DNA of 64,000 nucleotides from Flavobacteriaceae bacterium Ga0077528 (GTDB lineage: Bacteria > Bacteroidota > Bacteroidia > Flavobacteriales > Flavobacteriaceae), in the NCBI GenBank assembly GCA_001464475.1, contig LNDX01000006.1, forward strand, positions 62,001 to 126,000, read 5' to 3'. A program made the position numbers and the translations under genes. Positions within the stretch are counted from its first letter, which is position 1, and each line of letters opens with the position of its first letter. Positions 53,755 through 61,259 of the stretch are shown piece by piece. The notes under the pieces were generated by a model that was not told where the DNA came from, did no database searches, and worked only from the letters and a program-made list of their open reading frames with translations.

Positions 53755-55161
53755 ATGAATAAAAGTTGGAAAGATAAAAAATTAATTGGACAAGGAGGAA
53801 ATGGAAATGTCTTTCGAATAAGAAAAGATGATGGAAAATTTTATGCAGTAAAAGTTTTGAATCGCACAAAAACTGACAAAGCATATGAAAGGTTTAAAGA
53901 TGAAATTGAAATTCTAAAAAAACTTGATGGTGCTAATGGAATAATAAAAATATTTGAATACAATTTACCAAAAGAGATAACATCTGAAAACAAACCATAT
54001 TATGTTATGCCTTTGGGTGTTAGATTAGACGAATACCTACGAAGCAGAACTCTTACACAATTTTACAGTATAATAATTAAACTCGCTAAGACTTTAGTAA
54101 TGCTTCATGAACAAGGTATTACACATAGAGATATAAAACCAGATAATATTTTAGTTGTCGATAATGAACCTGTATTTTCTGATTTTGGATTGGCACATTT
54201 TCCTAAAAAAGAAAAAATTTCTGACCCAAAGGAAAAAATCGGCCCCAAATGGACAATTGCTCCAGAAATGAAAAGGATATCTTCAACAGCAGAATTTAAA
54301 AAAGCTGATATATATTCTTTTGCAAAAACACTTTGGATTTTAATAACCAAACAAGATTACGGATTTGAAGGTCAATATATAGCTAAAAGTTCAATATCAA
54401 TTGACAACTTTGTTGAACTGAAAATAAATGATCCTTATTCAACTATTGGTGAATGGGAATATAATTCAGTTATTTTATTAGAAAACTTACTTATAGATTC
54501 AACGAATAATGACCCAAATAAAAGACCCGAAGCCTTATTTTTTTTAGAAAGACTTGAAGAATGGTACAATACAAGTTCTGTTTTCCATAAGAGAAATATA
54601 TATGAATGGGAACATTGTTTGACAACAATATTTCCAATGTCAATTCCAGAAAATTGCTCGTGGACAAATATTAAAGAAATTCATACTATTTTACAGCTTA
54701 TCTCTAAAGAATATGATAATTTAAACTATGCTTTTTTCCCAGAACACGGCGGAAATGATTTTACAAAGATTGAATTTGCCACAGAGGAAAATTGTCTCTT
54801 AATTAATGACTATTTAGTTATAAGTCCAAAGCGTCTTTATTTTGAATCAATGGGAAACTTGGACTTTAGTTATTTTATGTTAGAACTGAATAAAATGGAT
54901 TCAATCATTGAAGAAAATAAAACTAATGTTAGAGAAATTTTATATTTAACTAAAAAAGGAAAATATTCTGAAAATAAGAAATTTAGTCGAAAAAAAATAT
55001 ATAGATATTTAAGAGGTTCGTTTATAATTACAAGAAAAACATCTGTTCTAAACCAAATTGATGGCGATTTAGATGGACATTTTGGAATTCATCATGAGAA
55101 AACAAATAATGAGTATAAATCGGTAGTAAAAAAACTTGTAAACGCATTTGAGGATAGCTAG
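53755..55161 (+). CDS. Ser/Thr protein kinase with an unknown C-terminal domain
   Basis: A 468-residue protein from the ATG at 53755 (MNKSWKDKKLIGQGG); the upstream TTG of a longer frame is rejected. The Hanks-type kinase domain (about 7-270) has the glycine loop GQGGNGNV, Lys33 in AVKVL, the catalytic loop HRDIKPDN (Asp126), DFGLAHF and an APEM segment; it is soluble, without membrane helix. The C-terminal 190 residues have no motif I recognise. The gene has its own promoter and ends close to a repeat copy (55186). It may act with the adjacent HEPN/DUF2158 pair. Confidence 0.85.
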   Translation: MNKSWKDKKLIGQGGNGNVFRIRKDDGKFYAVKVLNRTKTDKAYERFKDEIEILKKLDGANGIIKIFEYNLPKEITSENKPYYVMPLGVRLDEYLRSRTLTQFYSIIIKLAKTLVMLHEQGITHRDIKPDNILVVDNEPVFSDFGLAHFPKKEKISDPKEKIGPKWTIAPEMKRISSTAEFKKADIYSFAKTLWILITKQDYGFEGQYIAKSSISIDNFVELKINDPYSTIGEWEYNSVILLENLLIDSTNNDPNKRPEALFFLERLEEWYNTSSVFHKRNIYEWEHCLTTIFPMSIPENCSWTNIKEIHTILQLISKEYDNLNYAFFPEHGGNDFTKIEFATEENCLLINDYLVISPKRLYFESMGNLDFSYFMLELNKMDSIIEENKTNVREILYLTKKGKYSENKKFSRKKIYRYLRGSFIITRKTSVLNQIDGDLDGHFGIHHEKTNNEYKSVVKKLVNAFEDS

Positions 55162-55185
55162 ATCGGCAAAGTGTTCCGTTAAAAC

Positions 55186-55239
55186 CTGCTAAATCTCTCC
55201 TGACTTTGCGCATTTTTTATATTTAATAAAACGTAATCG
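55186..55239 (+). repeat. Imperfect direct repeat, copy A
   Basis: This segment contains AAATCTCTCCTGACTTTG and a following T-rich part, and matches copy B at 55984-56040 over about 55 bases with a few differences. Both are followed by TTTTTTATATTT. GCAAAGT upstream pairs with ACTTTGC in the repeat, so it may also end the kinase transcript. Confidence 0.7.
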
Positions 55240-55395
55240 ATAAGTTAATACCTCAAGTAAATCACAGAAATCCTCTCAACACCTATATTTACTATTTATT
55301 TTACAAAATTTACATTTTTATTTACAATCCAAATCACTAGGTCAGAAAAATATCAAACTATATTCGCTTAATCAATTTTAAAAGAATATGAACCT

Positions 55396-55944
55396 ATGAA
55401 AAAAAGTCTCTTTTTCCTGATCTTACCGCTGGCTGTGGTAATCGGACTAGTATTTACTAATTGTGAAATAAAAAGTAAACCAAAGCCATCCCAAAAGCAG
55501 TTGGCCGTTGTTAAAAAGAAAGACCCAATTACGGAAAAGAAAAAATGGGAAGCTTCTCCAGATGGTATAATGTACAAAAAATGGGAAGATTCTCCTGAAG
55601 GCAAAAAAGTGAGTGCCAGTTATGATAAAATAAGCAAGAATATAGAAGCTTTCAGAGATATGGAAGCTGTGGTAACCTCTGTTACTTTTCAACGTGAAAA
55701 CGCGTCACCATCAGGACCAAAATGGCTTATAGTAAAGATTGGTGATGAAGATTATATGATGCAATTTGTCAAAGAAGAATTTGAGCTGTTAAAAAGTCTT
55801 AAAGTCAACGACAAAATAATTGTAAAAAGCCGCAGCGCAGGATGTTCGCCTAATCATCCCTATTTGATTATATCGAGCGATTATATTGCAAAAGACAATA
55901 AGGTACTTTACAAACGTGACCTTAGTAAAAATAATGGTTGCTAA
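55396..55944 (+). CDS. Lipoprotein, unknown function
   Basis: A 182-residue protein with a hydrophobic signal and lipobox FTNC (Cys23); the mature N-terminal part is Lys-rich, followed by a soluble domain (about 70-182) including ASPSGPKWLIVKIGDEDYMMQFV. Two tandem segments around residues 51-71 read alike (KKWEASPDGIMYKKWEDSPEGKK), a small internal repeat. No recognised family. It is bracketed by the imperfect direct repeats A and B. Confidence 0.7.
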   Translation: MKKSLFFLILPLAVVIGLVFTNCEIKSKPKPSQKQLAVVKKKDPITEKKKWEASPDGIMYKKWEDSPEGKKVSASYDKISKNIEAFRDMEAVVTSVTFQRENASPSGPKWLIVKIGDEDYMMQFVKEEFELLKSLKVNDKIIVKSRSAGCSPNHPYLIISSDYIAKDNKVLYKRDLSKNNGC

Positions 55945-55983
55945 AGATAAGAGCCAAATTCACCAAAGAGTTTAAATAAAAAG

Positions 55984-56040
55984 CTGCACAAATCTCTCCT
56001 GACTTTGTAAAGCTTTTTTATATTTTATAAAACTCAATCG
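55984..56040 (+). repeat. Imperfect direct repeat, copy B
   Basis: Matches copy A (55186-55239), including AAATCTCTCCTGACTTTG. It also contains AAGCTTTTTT, which pairs with an upstream AAAAAGCT, so it can act as a terminator for the lipoprotein gene. Confidence 0.7.
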
Positions 56041-56047
56041 TTGTAAG

Positions 56048-56710
56048 CTATTCTTTAAGATTTGAATAATAACGTTCTTCAATTCGTTTAATATCTTTGA
56101 TAGAATTTCTAGCCCAATCCAATCGTTTTTCAAGAATTTCTTCTTCGGTTAGTTGCCAATTTAAGTTCGATTGACGCAATCTATTAGTAATATCTTGAAT
56201 GATAATTGCCGCGGAAACCGAAATATTTAAACTTTCTGTAAAGCCAACCATCGGTATTTTGATATAACCATCGGCTTGGTCTATAACTTCTGGCGAAAGT
56301 CCTTCTTTTTCAGTTCCAAAAAAAATAGCGCTTCGTTTTGTTATATCAAATTCGTGAATCAAGCACGAATCATTGTGTGGCGTTGTGGCGATAATTTGAT
56401 AACCTTTTTCACGCATAGCATCCATGCAACTTTGCACTGAGTTGAATCGGTTTACATCAACCCATTTTTGTGCACCCATGGCAATTTCGGCATCGATTCT
56501 TTTACCAAATTTTTCTTCAATAACATTCAATTGTTGAATTCCAAAAACTTCACAACTACGCATCACCGCGCTAGTATTGTGCAACTGAAAAACGTCTTCC
56601 ATTGCAATCGTAAAATGATTGGTTCTATTCTTTAAAACCTCTAAAAAGCGTTCTTTTCTGTTTTCAGTAAGGATATCTTCTAAATATGCTAAGTAATCTA
56701 AATCGACCAT
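56048..56710 (-). CDS. trmH: SpoU-type tRNA methyltransferase (TrmH-like)
   Basis: From the ATG at 56710 (MVDLDYLAYLEDIL) 220 residues. The SPOUT motifs HNTSAVMRSCEVFGI (motif 1), AIFFGTEKEGLS (motif 2) and MVGFTESLNISVSAAIIIQD (motif 3, knot) are intact, so it is an active 2'-O-methyltransferase of the TrmH group, which modifies tRNA G18. An extra upstream in-frame stretch is ignored because a -7 element (TATTTTTG at 56730-56737) lies inside it. Specificity against other SpoU members is inferred from length and motifs. Confidence 0.85.
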   Translation of the reverse strand: MVDLDYLAYLEDILTENRKERFLEVLKNRTNHFTIAMEDVFQLHNTSAVMRSCEVFGIQQLNVIEEKFGKRIDAEIAMGAQKWVDVNRFNSVQSCMDAMREKGYQIIATTPHNDSCLIHEFDITKRSAIFFGTEKEGLSPEVIDQADGYIKIPMVGFTESLNISVSAAIIIQDITNRLRQSNLNWQLTEEEILEKRLDWARNSIKDIKRIEERYYSNLKE

Positions 56711-56729
56711 TTTAAAAAAATAATTTTGG

Positions 56730-56737
56730 CAAAAATA
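56730..56737 (-). promoter_or_regulatory. Bacteroidota -7 promoter element
   Basis: TATTTTTG on the minus strand, 19 bases before the trmH-like start at 56710. It decides the start codon. Confidence 0.45.
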
Positions 56738-56792
56738 GTAAAACAAGATTTATTCGAAACTTTTACTTTTATATCTTTGAAGAAGTTACCGT

Positions 56793-56866
56793 TTTGTCAT
56801 TTCGACGAAGGAGAAATCACATAATGTAAATTTCAAGTGAGATTTCTCCTTCGTCGAAATGACAAA
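56793..56866. repeat. 26-bp perfect inverted repeat
   Basis: Arms 56793-56818 and 56841-56866 are exact reverse complements (start TTTGTCATTTCGACGAAGG), with a 22-base loop. It lies in the leader of the sirtuin gene, after the -7 element TATCTTTG (56772-56779). This resembles a mobile or REP-like palindrome, and may also stall transcription or affect translation. Confidence 0.8.
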
Positions 56867-56881
56867 CTATATGTAAATTAA

Positions 56882-57574
56882 ATGAAAAAGAAATTAGTAG
56901 TTTTAACTGGTGCAGGAATTTCTGCAGAAAGTGGTATCAAAACCTTTCGTGATGCTGATGGTTTATGGGAAGGACACGATGTAATGGAAGTTGCTTCGCC
57001 TGAAGGTTGGCGCAATAATCAAGAATTGGTTTTAGATTTTTACAATCAAAGACGAAGACAATTACATCAAGTGAAACCTAATTTAGGACATAAAACTTTA
57101 GCAGATTTAGAGAACGATTTTGACGTTCATATAATTACTCAAAACGTAGATAATTTGCACGAACAAGCTGGAAGTTCAAAGGTTTTACATCTTCATGGTG
57201 AACTATTAAAAGTGAGAAGTGTAAAAGACAGCAACTACATTTTAGATTGGTCACACGATTTAAAAAGTGGTGATGTTGATAAAAACGGACATCAATTACG
57301 ACCACATATCGTTTGGTTTGGCGAAGATGTTCCAGCGCTTGAAGAAGCTTTGCAAATTGTTCAAACTGCAGATATTATTGCCGTAATTGGCACTTCATTA
57401 CAAGTATATCCAGCAGCAGGATTGATTCATTACGGAAAACCAAACACACCTATTTATTATATTGACCCAAAACCTGCAACGATATATGAATTAGCCAATC
57501 CGCTAGAAGTAATTCCTATGAATGCAACCGAAGGTGTTCCGTTTTTGAGAGAAAAATTGCGAAGAAGAGAATAG
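56882..57574 (+). CDS. cobB: NAD-dependent deacylase (sirtuin, CobB-like), cysteine-free
   Basis: A 230-residue class III sirtuin. GAGISAESGI, the Tyr54/Arg57 pair of FYNQRR typical of desuccinylases, QNVDNLHEQAG, catalytic His105 in HLHGELL, and GTSLQVYPA are present. E. coli CobB has a zinc ribbon with four cysteines between HGELL and RPHVVWFGE; here that segment (VRSVKDSNYILDW and so on) has none and the whole protein lacks cysteine. It is likely still an NAD-dependent deacylase, but zinc-free. It follows a palindrome-bearing leader and starts 15 bases after the second arm. Confidence 0.88.
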   Translation: MKKKLVVLTGAGISAESGIKTFRDADGLWEGHDVMEVASPEGWRNNQELVLDFYNQRRRQLHQVKPNLGHKTLADLENDFDVHIITQNVDNLHEQAGSSKVLHLHGELLKVRSVKDSNYILDWSHDLKSGDVDKNGHQLRPHIVWFGEDVPALEEALQIVQTADIIAVIGTSLQVYPAAGLIHYGKPNTPIYYIDPKPATIYELANPLEVIPMNATEGVPFLREKLRRRE

Positions 57575-57583
57575 AAAACAGAG

Positions 57584-57622
57584 AATAGAAAATAGATTCT
57601 ATGGATAGTCTATTTTCTTTGT
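57584..57622 (+). terminator. Possible terminator of the sirtuin gene
   Basis: AGAAAATAGA (57587-57596) pairs with TCTATTTTCT (57609-57618) around a 12-base loop. The tract also contains short repeats (gagaatagaaaatag). Confidence 0.4.
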
Positions 57623-57652
57623 TCTATATTCTATATTCTAAAATCGTTTAAC

Positions 57653-57660
57653 TATTTTTG
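57653..57660 (+). promoter_or_regulatory. Bacteroidota -7 promoter element
   Basis: TATTTTTG fits TAnnTTTG and lies 55 bases before the purB ATG, upstream of the dispersed repeat copy 2. No clear -33 element. Confidence 0.4.
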
Positions 57661-57675
57661 CGCTTTAAAAATAAC

Positions 57676-57698
57676 TAGATTCTGAATCAAGTTCAGAA
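57676..57698. repeat. 23-nt dispersed palindromic repeat, copy 2
   Basis: Exact reverse complement of the sequence at 37013-37035 (TTCTGAA...TTCAGAA core), within the leader of purB. The two copies are 20 kb apart. Confidence 0.75.
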
Positions 57699-57715
57699 TA
57701 AACAACACAACAACA

Positions 57716-59059
57716 ATGCAACTAACAGAATTAAACGCTATTTCACCAATTGACGGAAGATATCGAAGTAAAACCGTTTCTTTATCACCATTTTTTTCGG
57801 AAGAAGCACTTATAAAATACCGAGTTTTAATTGAAGTCGAATATTTTATTGCTTTATGCGAAGCCGATTTACCACAACTTTCAGGTGTAAACAAATCGGT
57901 TTTTGATGCCTTACGTCAAATTTATACTAACTTTTCAACGGAAGATGCACTTTGGATAAAAGAAACCGAAAAAACGACTAATCACGATGTAAAAGCTGTT
58001 GAATACTTCATTAAAAGTAAATTTGATGAATTAGGATTAGAACCTTTCAAAGAATTCATCCACTTCGGATTGACTTCTCAAGACATCAATAACACTGCGA
58101 TTCCTTTATCAACAAAAGAAGCTTTTGAAAAAGTATATTTACCAAGTTTGATTGCTGTAATTGCAAAATTAAAAGAATTAGCAATGGAATGGAAAGATAT
58201 TCCAATGTTAGCAAGAACACACGGACAACCGGCTTCTCCTACTCGATTGGGAAAAGAAATTTTGGTTTTTGTAGAACGTTTGGAAGAGCAAATGCGATTG
58301 TTATTTAATGTTCCATTTGCAGCAAAATTTGGTGGCGCTACTGGAAATTACAACGCACATCATGTAGCTTATCCAAACACCGATTGGAAAAAATTCGGAA
58401 CCGATTTCGTAGAATCAACTTTAGGATTACAACATTCTTTTCCAACAACACAAATAGAACATTACGATCATTTTGCAGCATTTTTTGATGCTTTAAAACG
58501 AATTAACACCATCCTTATTGACTTAGATAGAGATATTTGGACGTATGTTTCGATGGATTATTTCAAACAAAAAATCAAAGCTGGAGAAATTGGTTCGTCA
58601 GCAATGCCACATAAAGTGAATCCAATTGACTTTGAAAATTCAGAAGGAAATTTAGGAATTGCGAATGCTATTTTCGAACATCTTTCTGCTAAATTACCAA
58701 TTTCAAGATTGCAACGCGATTTGACTGATAGTACGGTTTTAAGAAACATAGGAGTTCCGATGGGACATACTTTAATTGCATTTGAAGCTACTTTGAAAGG
58801 GCTGAATAAATTAGTTTTAAACGAAGTTAAATTTGAAGAAGATTTAGAGAAAAACTGGGCAGTTGTAGCCGAAGCAATTCAAACGATTTTACGTCGTGAA
58901 GGTTATCCAAATCCTTATGAAGCTTTAAAGGATTTAACTAGAACTAATACTATTATCAATAAAGAAGCTATTCATAATTTCATTCAAACACTTAACGTTT
59001 CAGATGAAATTAAAGTGGAATTGATGCAGATTAGTCCTAGTAATTATTTGGGTATTTAA
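57716..59059 (+). CDS. purB: Adenylosuccinate lyase
   Basis: A 447-residue lyase of the fumarase/aspartase superfamily, acting in purine synthesis (SAICAR and adenylosuccinate cleavage). The C2 signature GSSAMPHKVNP (293-303) with the catalytic serine and the HGQPASPTRLG segment (His169) are intact. The N-terminal LTELNAISPIDGRY is the usual start of bacterial PurB. It has its own -7 element and a 55-base leader bearing a repeat copy. guaB, another purine gene, is 570 bases away on the other strand. Confidence 0.94.
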   Translation: MQLTELNAISPIDGRYRSKTVSLSPFFSEEALIKYRVLIEVEYFIALCEADLPQLSGVNKSVFDALRQIYTNFSTEDALWIKETEKTTNHDVKAVEYFIKSKFDELGLEPFKEFIHFGLTSQDINNTAIPLSTKEAFEKVYLPSLIAVIAKLKELAMEWKDIPMLARTHGQPASPTRLGKEILVFVERLEEQMRLLFNVPFAAKFGGATGNYNAHHVAYPNTDWKKFGTDFVESTLGLQHSFPTTQIEHYDHFAAFFDALKRINTILIDLDRDIWTYVSMDYFKQKIKAGEIGSSAMPHKVNPIDFENSEGNLGIANAIFEHLSAKLPISRLQRDLTDSTVLRNIGVPMGHTLIAFEATLKGLNKLVLNEVKFEEDLEKNWAVVAEAIQTILRREGYPNPYEALKDLTRTNTIINKEAIHNFIQTLNVSDEIKVELMQISPSNYLGI

Positions 59060-59093
59060 ATTTAACCACAAAGACACGAAGATTAAAAAGCAC

Positions 59094-59137
59094 AAAGCTC
59101 ACAAAGTATTTATATCCTTTGTGAGCTTTATTTTTTG
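59094..59137 (+). terminator. Intrinsic terminator of purB
   Basis: AAAGCTCACAAAG (59094-59106) pairs with CTTTGTGAGCTTT (59117-59129) over 13 bp, followed by a T-run. Confidence 0.85.
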
Positions 59138-59150
59138 TTTAGAAAACGAA

Positions 59151-59552
59151 TTATACAATTAATATTTCGATATCATCTAAATTTCGATTACGTCTACTTC
59201 TACCTAATACTTTAGACATTACAATATTTGGAATATTAAATGGAAAAGAGAAAAACTCTAAAATTGAATCTTTTAAAATGATATCATTATAATTGTGAAC
59301 CGATATTTTGAATTTTCCGTAGTTATTAATGTCAAAAGCATAAAACTTAATTGCTTTTTTTCCACATTTAAAATCTCTTCCTTTAAGGTAAAACTCCCTT
59401 AATTCAATATCTTCATTAGTTTCTAAATTTACAATTTGAACATAAAAATCAGGATTCGTTTTGATATGATGTCCACCAAGAATATAGATAACATAAGAAC
59501 CATAAAATATTTCTGATTCTGTTGTGTCTTGAATATTAAATTTGATACTCAT
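59151..59552 (-). CDS. Hypothetical protein, about 133 residues
   Basis: A soluble, beta-strand-rich protein with aromatic residues in its N-terminal half (EIFYGSYVIYILGG) and a basic end (GRSRRNRNLDDIEILIV). No motif recognised. It stands alone on the minus strand between purB and guaB. A short stutter tract (aactgaaaactaagcac) separates it from guaB. Confidence 0.6.
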   Translation of the reverse strand: MSIKFNIQDTTESEIFYGSYVIYILGGHHIKTNPDFYVQIVNLETNEDIELREFYLKGRDFKCGKKAIKFYAFDINNYGKFKISVHNYNDIILKDSILEFFSFPFNIPNIVMSKVLGRSRRNRNLDDIEILIV

Positions 59553-59630
59553 ATAAGCGATAATGAAGTGAGATTCCTACGGAATGACAACTGCGAACTG
59601 AAATCTGCAAACTGAAAACTAAGCACTAAA

Positions 59631-61103
59631 CTATCTAGAATAATTCGGAGCTTCTTTAGTAATCGTAACATTATGAGGATGACTTTCGCCAATTCCGCTA
59701 GTTGTGATTCTTACAAATCTTCCTGTTTCTTGAAGCGTTGGAATATCTTTAGCACCGCAATAACCCATTCCGGCACGAAGTCCACCAACGAATTGTTGCA
59801 TACTCTCGTTTAATTCACCTTTATATGGAACACGACCCACAATTCCTTCTGGAACTAGCTTTTTAATATCGTCTTCAACATCTTGGAAATATCTGTCTTT
59901 TGAACCTTCTTGCATTGCTTCAACAGAACCCATTCCGCGATACGATTTGAATTTTCTTCCTTCAAAAATAATAGTTTCTCCAGGAGATTCTTTTGTTCCT
60001 GCTAAAAGTGAACCAAGCATTACACAATCAGCTCCAGCAGCAATCGCTTTTGGAATATCTCCTGTGTAACGAATTCCACCATCTGCAATTACTGGAACTC
60101 CTGAACCTCTCAAAGCCGCAGCAACTTCCAAAACTGCTGAAAATTGTGGAAAACCAACTCCAGCAACAACTCTTGTAGTACAAATAGAACCTGGACCAAT
60201 TCCGACTTTTACGCCATCAGCACCATTTTCTACTAAATATAAAGCAGCTTCTGCAGTCGCAATATTTCCAACAATAACATCAAGATTTGGGAATTTAGCT
60301 TTCACCAATTTCAAAACATCAACCACACCTTTTGTGTGACCGTGAGCCGTATCAATAATTACAGCATCAACTCCTGCGTTTACTAAAGCGGTTGCTCTTT
60401 CTACAGCATCGGCAGTAACTCCAAGAGCTGCAGCAACTCGAAGACGACCAAATTTATCTTTATTAGCAACAGGTTTTTGTGCTAATTTGGTAATATCTCT
60501 AAACGTAATTAATCCAACTAATTTATTATTAGAATCAACTACTGGTAGTTTTTCAATTTTATTTTGTTGCAAAATTCCCTCTGCTTCTTGCAAAGTTGTT
60601 CCTTCGGCAGCCGTAACAAGATGTTCCGAAGTCATTACTTCTAAAATAGAACGCGAATTGATTTTCTCAAAACGCAAATCTCTATTAGTCACAATTCCTT
60701 TTAAAATTCCGTTTTCATCAACAACAGGAATTCCGCCAATTCCGTGTTCTTTCATCAACATTTTAGCATCACCAACGGTCGAATTCAAAGGCAAAGTTAC
60801 TGGATCTATAATCATACCAGCTTCGGCACGTTTTACTTTTCTAACCTTTGCAGCTTGTTGCTCAATAGTCATATTTTTGTGTAAAACACCAATTCCGCCT
60901 TCTTGCGCCATAGCAATTGCCATAGAACTTTCGGTAACGGTATCCATAGCTGCAGAAACAACTGGAACATTCAACGTAATATTTCTAGATATTTTCGATT
61001 GAATATTAACTTCGCGCGGTAAAACTTCGGAATAATTTGGAATTAGCAGTACATCGTCATAGGTTAAACCTTCGCCAACGATCTTAGTAGTGTGTGCTTT
61101 CAT
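59631..61103 (-). CDS. guaB: IMP dehydrogenase
   Basis: A 490-residue enzyme making XMP from IMP. The flanking catalytic barrel has [14 protein letters not shown] at the start, two CBS domains (about residues 95-210) with GIGGIPVVD and [13 protein letters not shown], and the active-site loop [11 protein letters not shown] (Cys308). The mobile flap and the C-terminal GVPYKGEL segment are present. It has a minus-strand -7 element (TATATTTG at 61136-61143). No riboswitch was recognised. Confidence 0.96.
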   Translation of the reverse strand: MKAHTTKIVGEGLTYDDVLLIPNYSEVLPREVNIQSKISRNITLNVPVVSAAMDTVTESSMAIAMAQEGGIGVLHKNMTIEQQAAKVRKVKRAEAGMIIDPVTLPLNSTVGDAKMLMKEHGIGGIPVVDENGILKGIVTNRDLRFEKINSRSILEVMTSEHLVTAAEGTTLQEAEGILQQNKIEKLPVVDSNNKLVGLITFRDITKLAQKPVANKDKFGRLRVAAALGVTADAVERATALVNAGVDAVIIDTAHGHTKGVVDVLKLVKAKFPNLDVIVGNIATAEAALYLVENGADGVKVGIGPGSICTTRVVAGVGFPQFSAVLEVAAALRGSGVPVIADGGIRYTGDIPKAIAAGADCVMLGSLLAGTKESPGETIIFEGRKFKSYRGMGSVEAMQEGSKDRYFQDVEDDIKKLVPEGIVGRVPYKGELNESMQQFVGGLRAGMGYCGAKDIPTLQETGRFVRITTSGIGESHPHNVTITKEAPNYSR

Positions 61104-61135
61104 TTTGCAATTTGTAGTTGTAGTTAAATTGCGTG

Positions 61136-61143
61136 CAAATATA
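61136..61143 (-). promoter_or_regulatory. Promoter -7 element of guaB
   Basis: TATATTTG on the minus strand, 33 bases before the guaB start (61103). The gap to the P-type ATPase pseudogene contains short repeats. Confidence 0.5.
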
Positions 61144-61259
61144 GTGAAAAAGTAAATAGTAATTAGTGAATAGTGATTAGTTTTATCATTTTGTAAATTA
61201 AAATGACTAAAAATCCAATAAAAATGATTAACTTTAGTGTAACTTCTTAATTCAGTTTT

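Noticed and set aside
60487..61002. A 171-codon frame opposite guaB
   Set aside because: It lies entirely within guaB on the other strand, and guaB has all family motifs.
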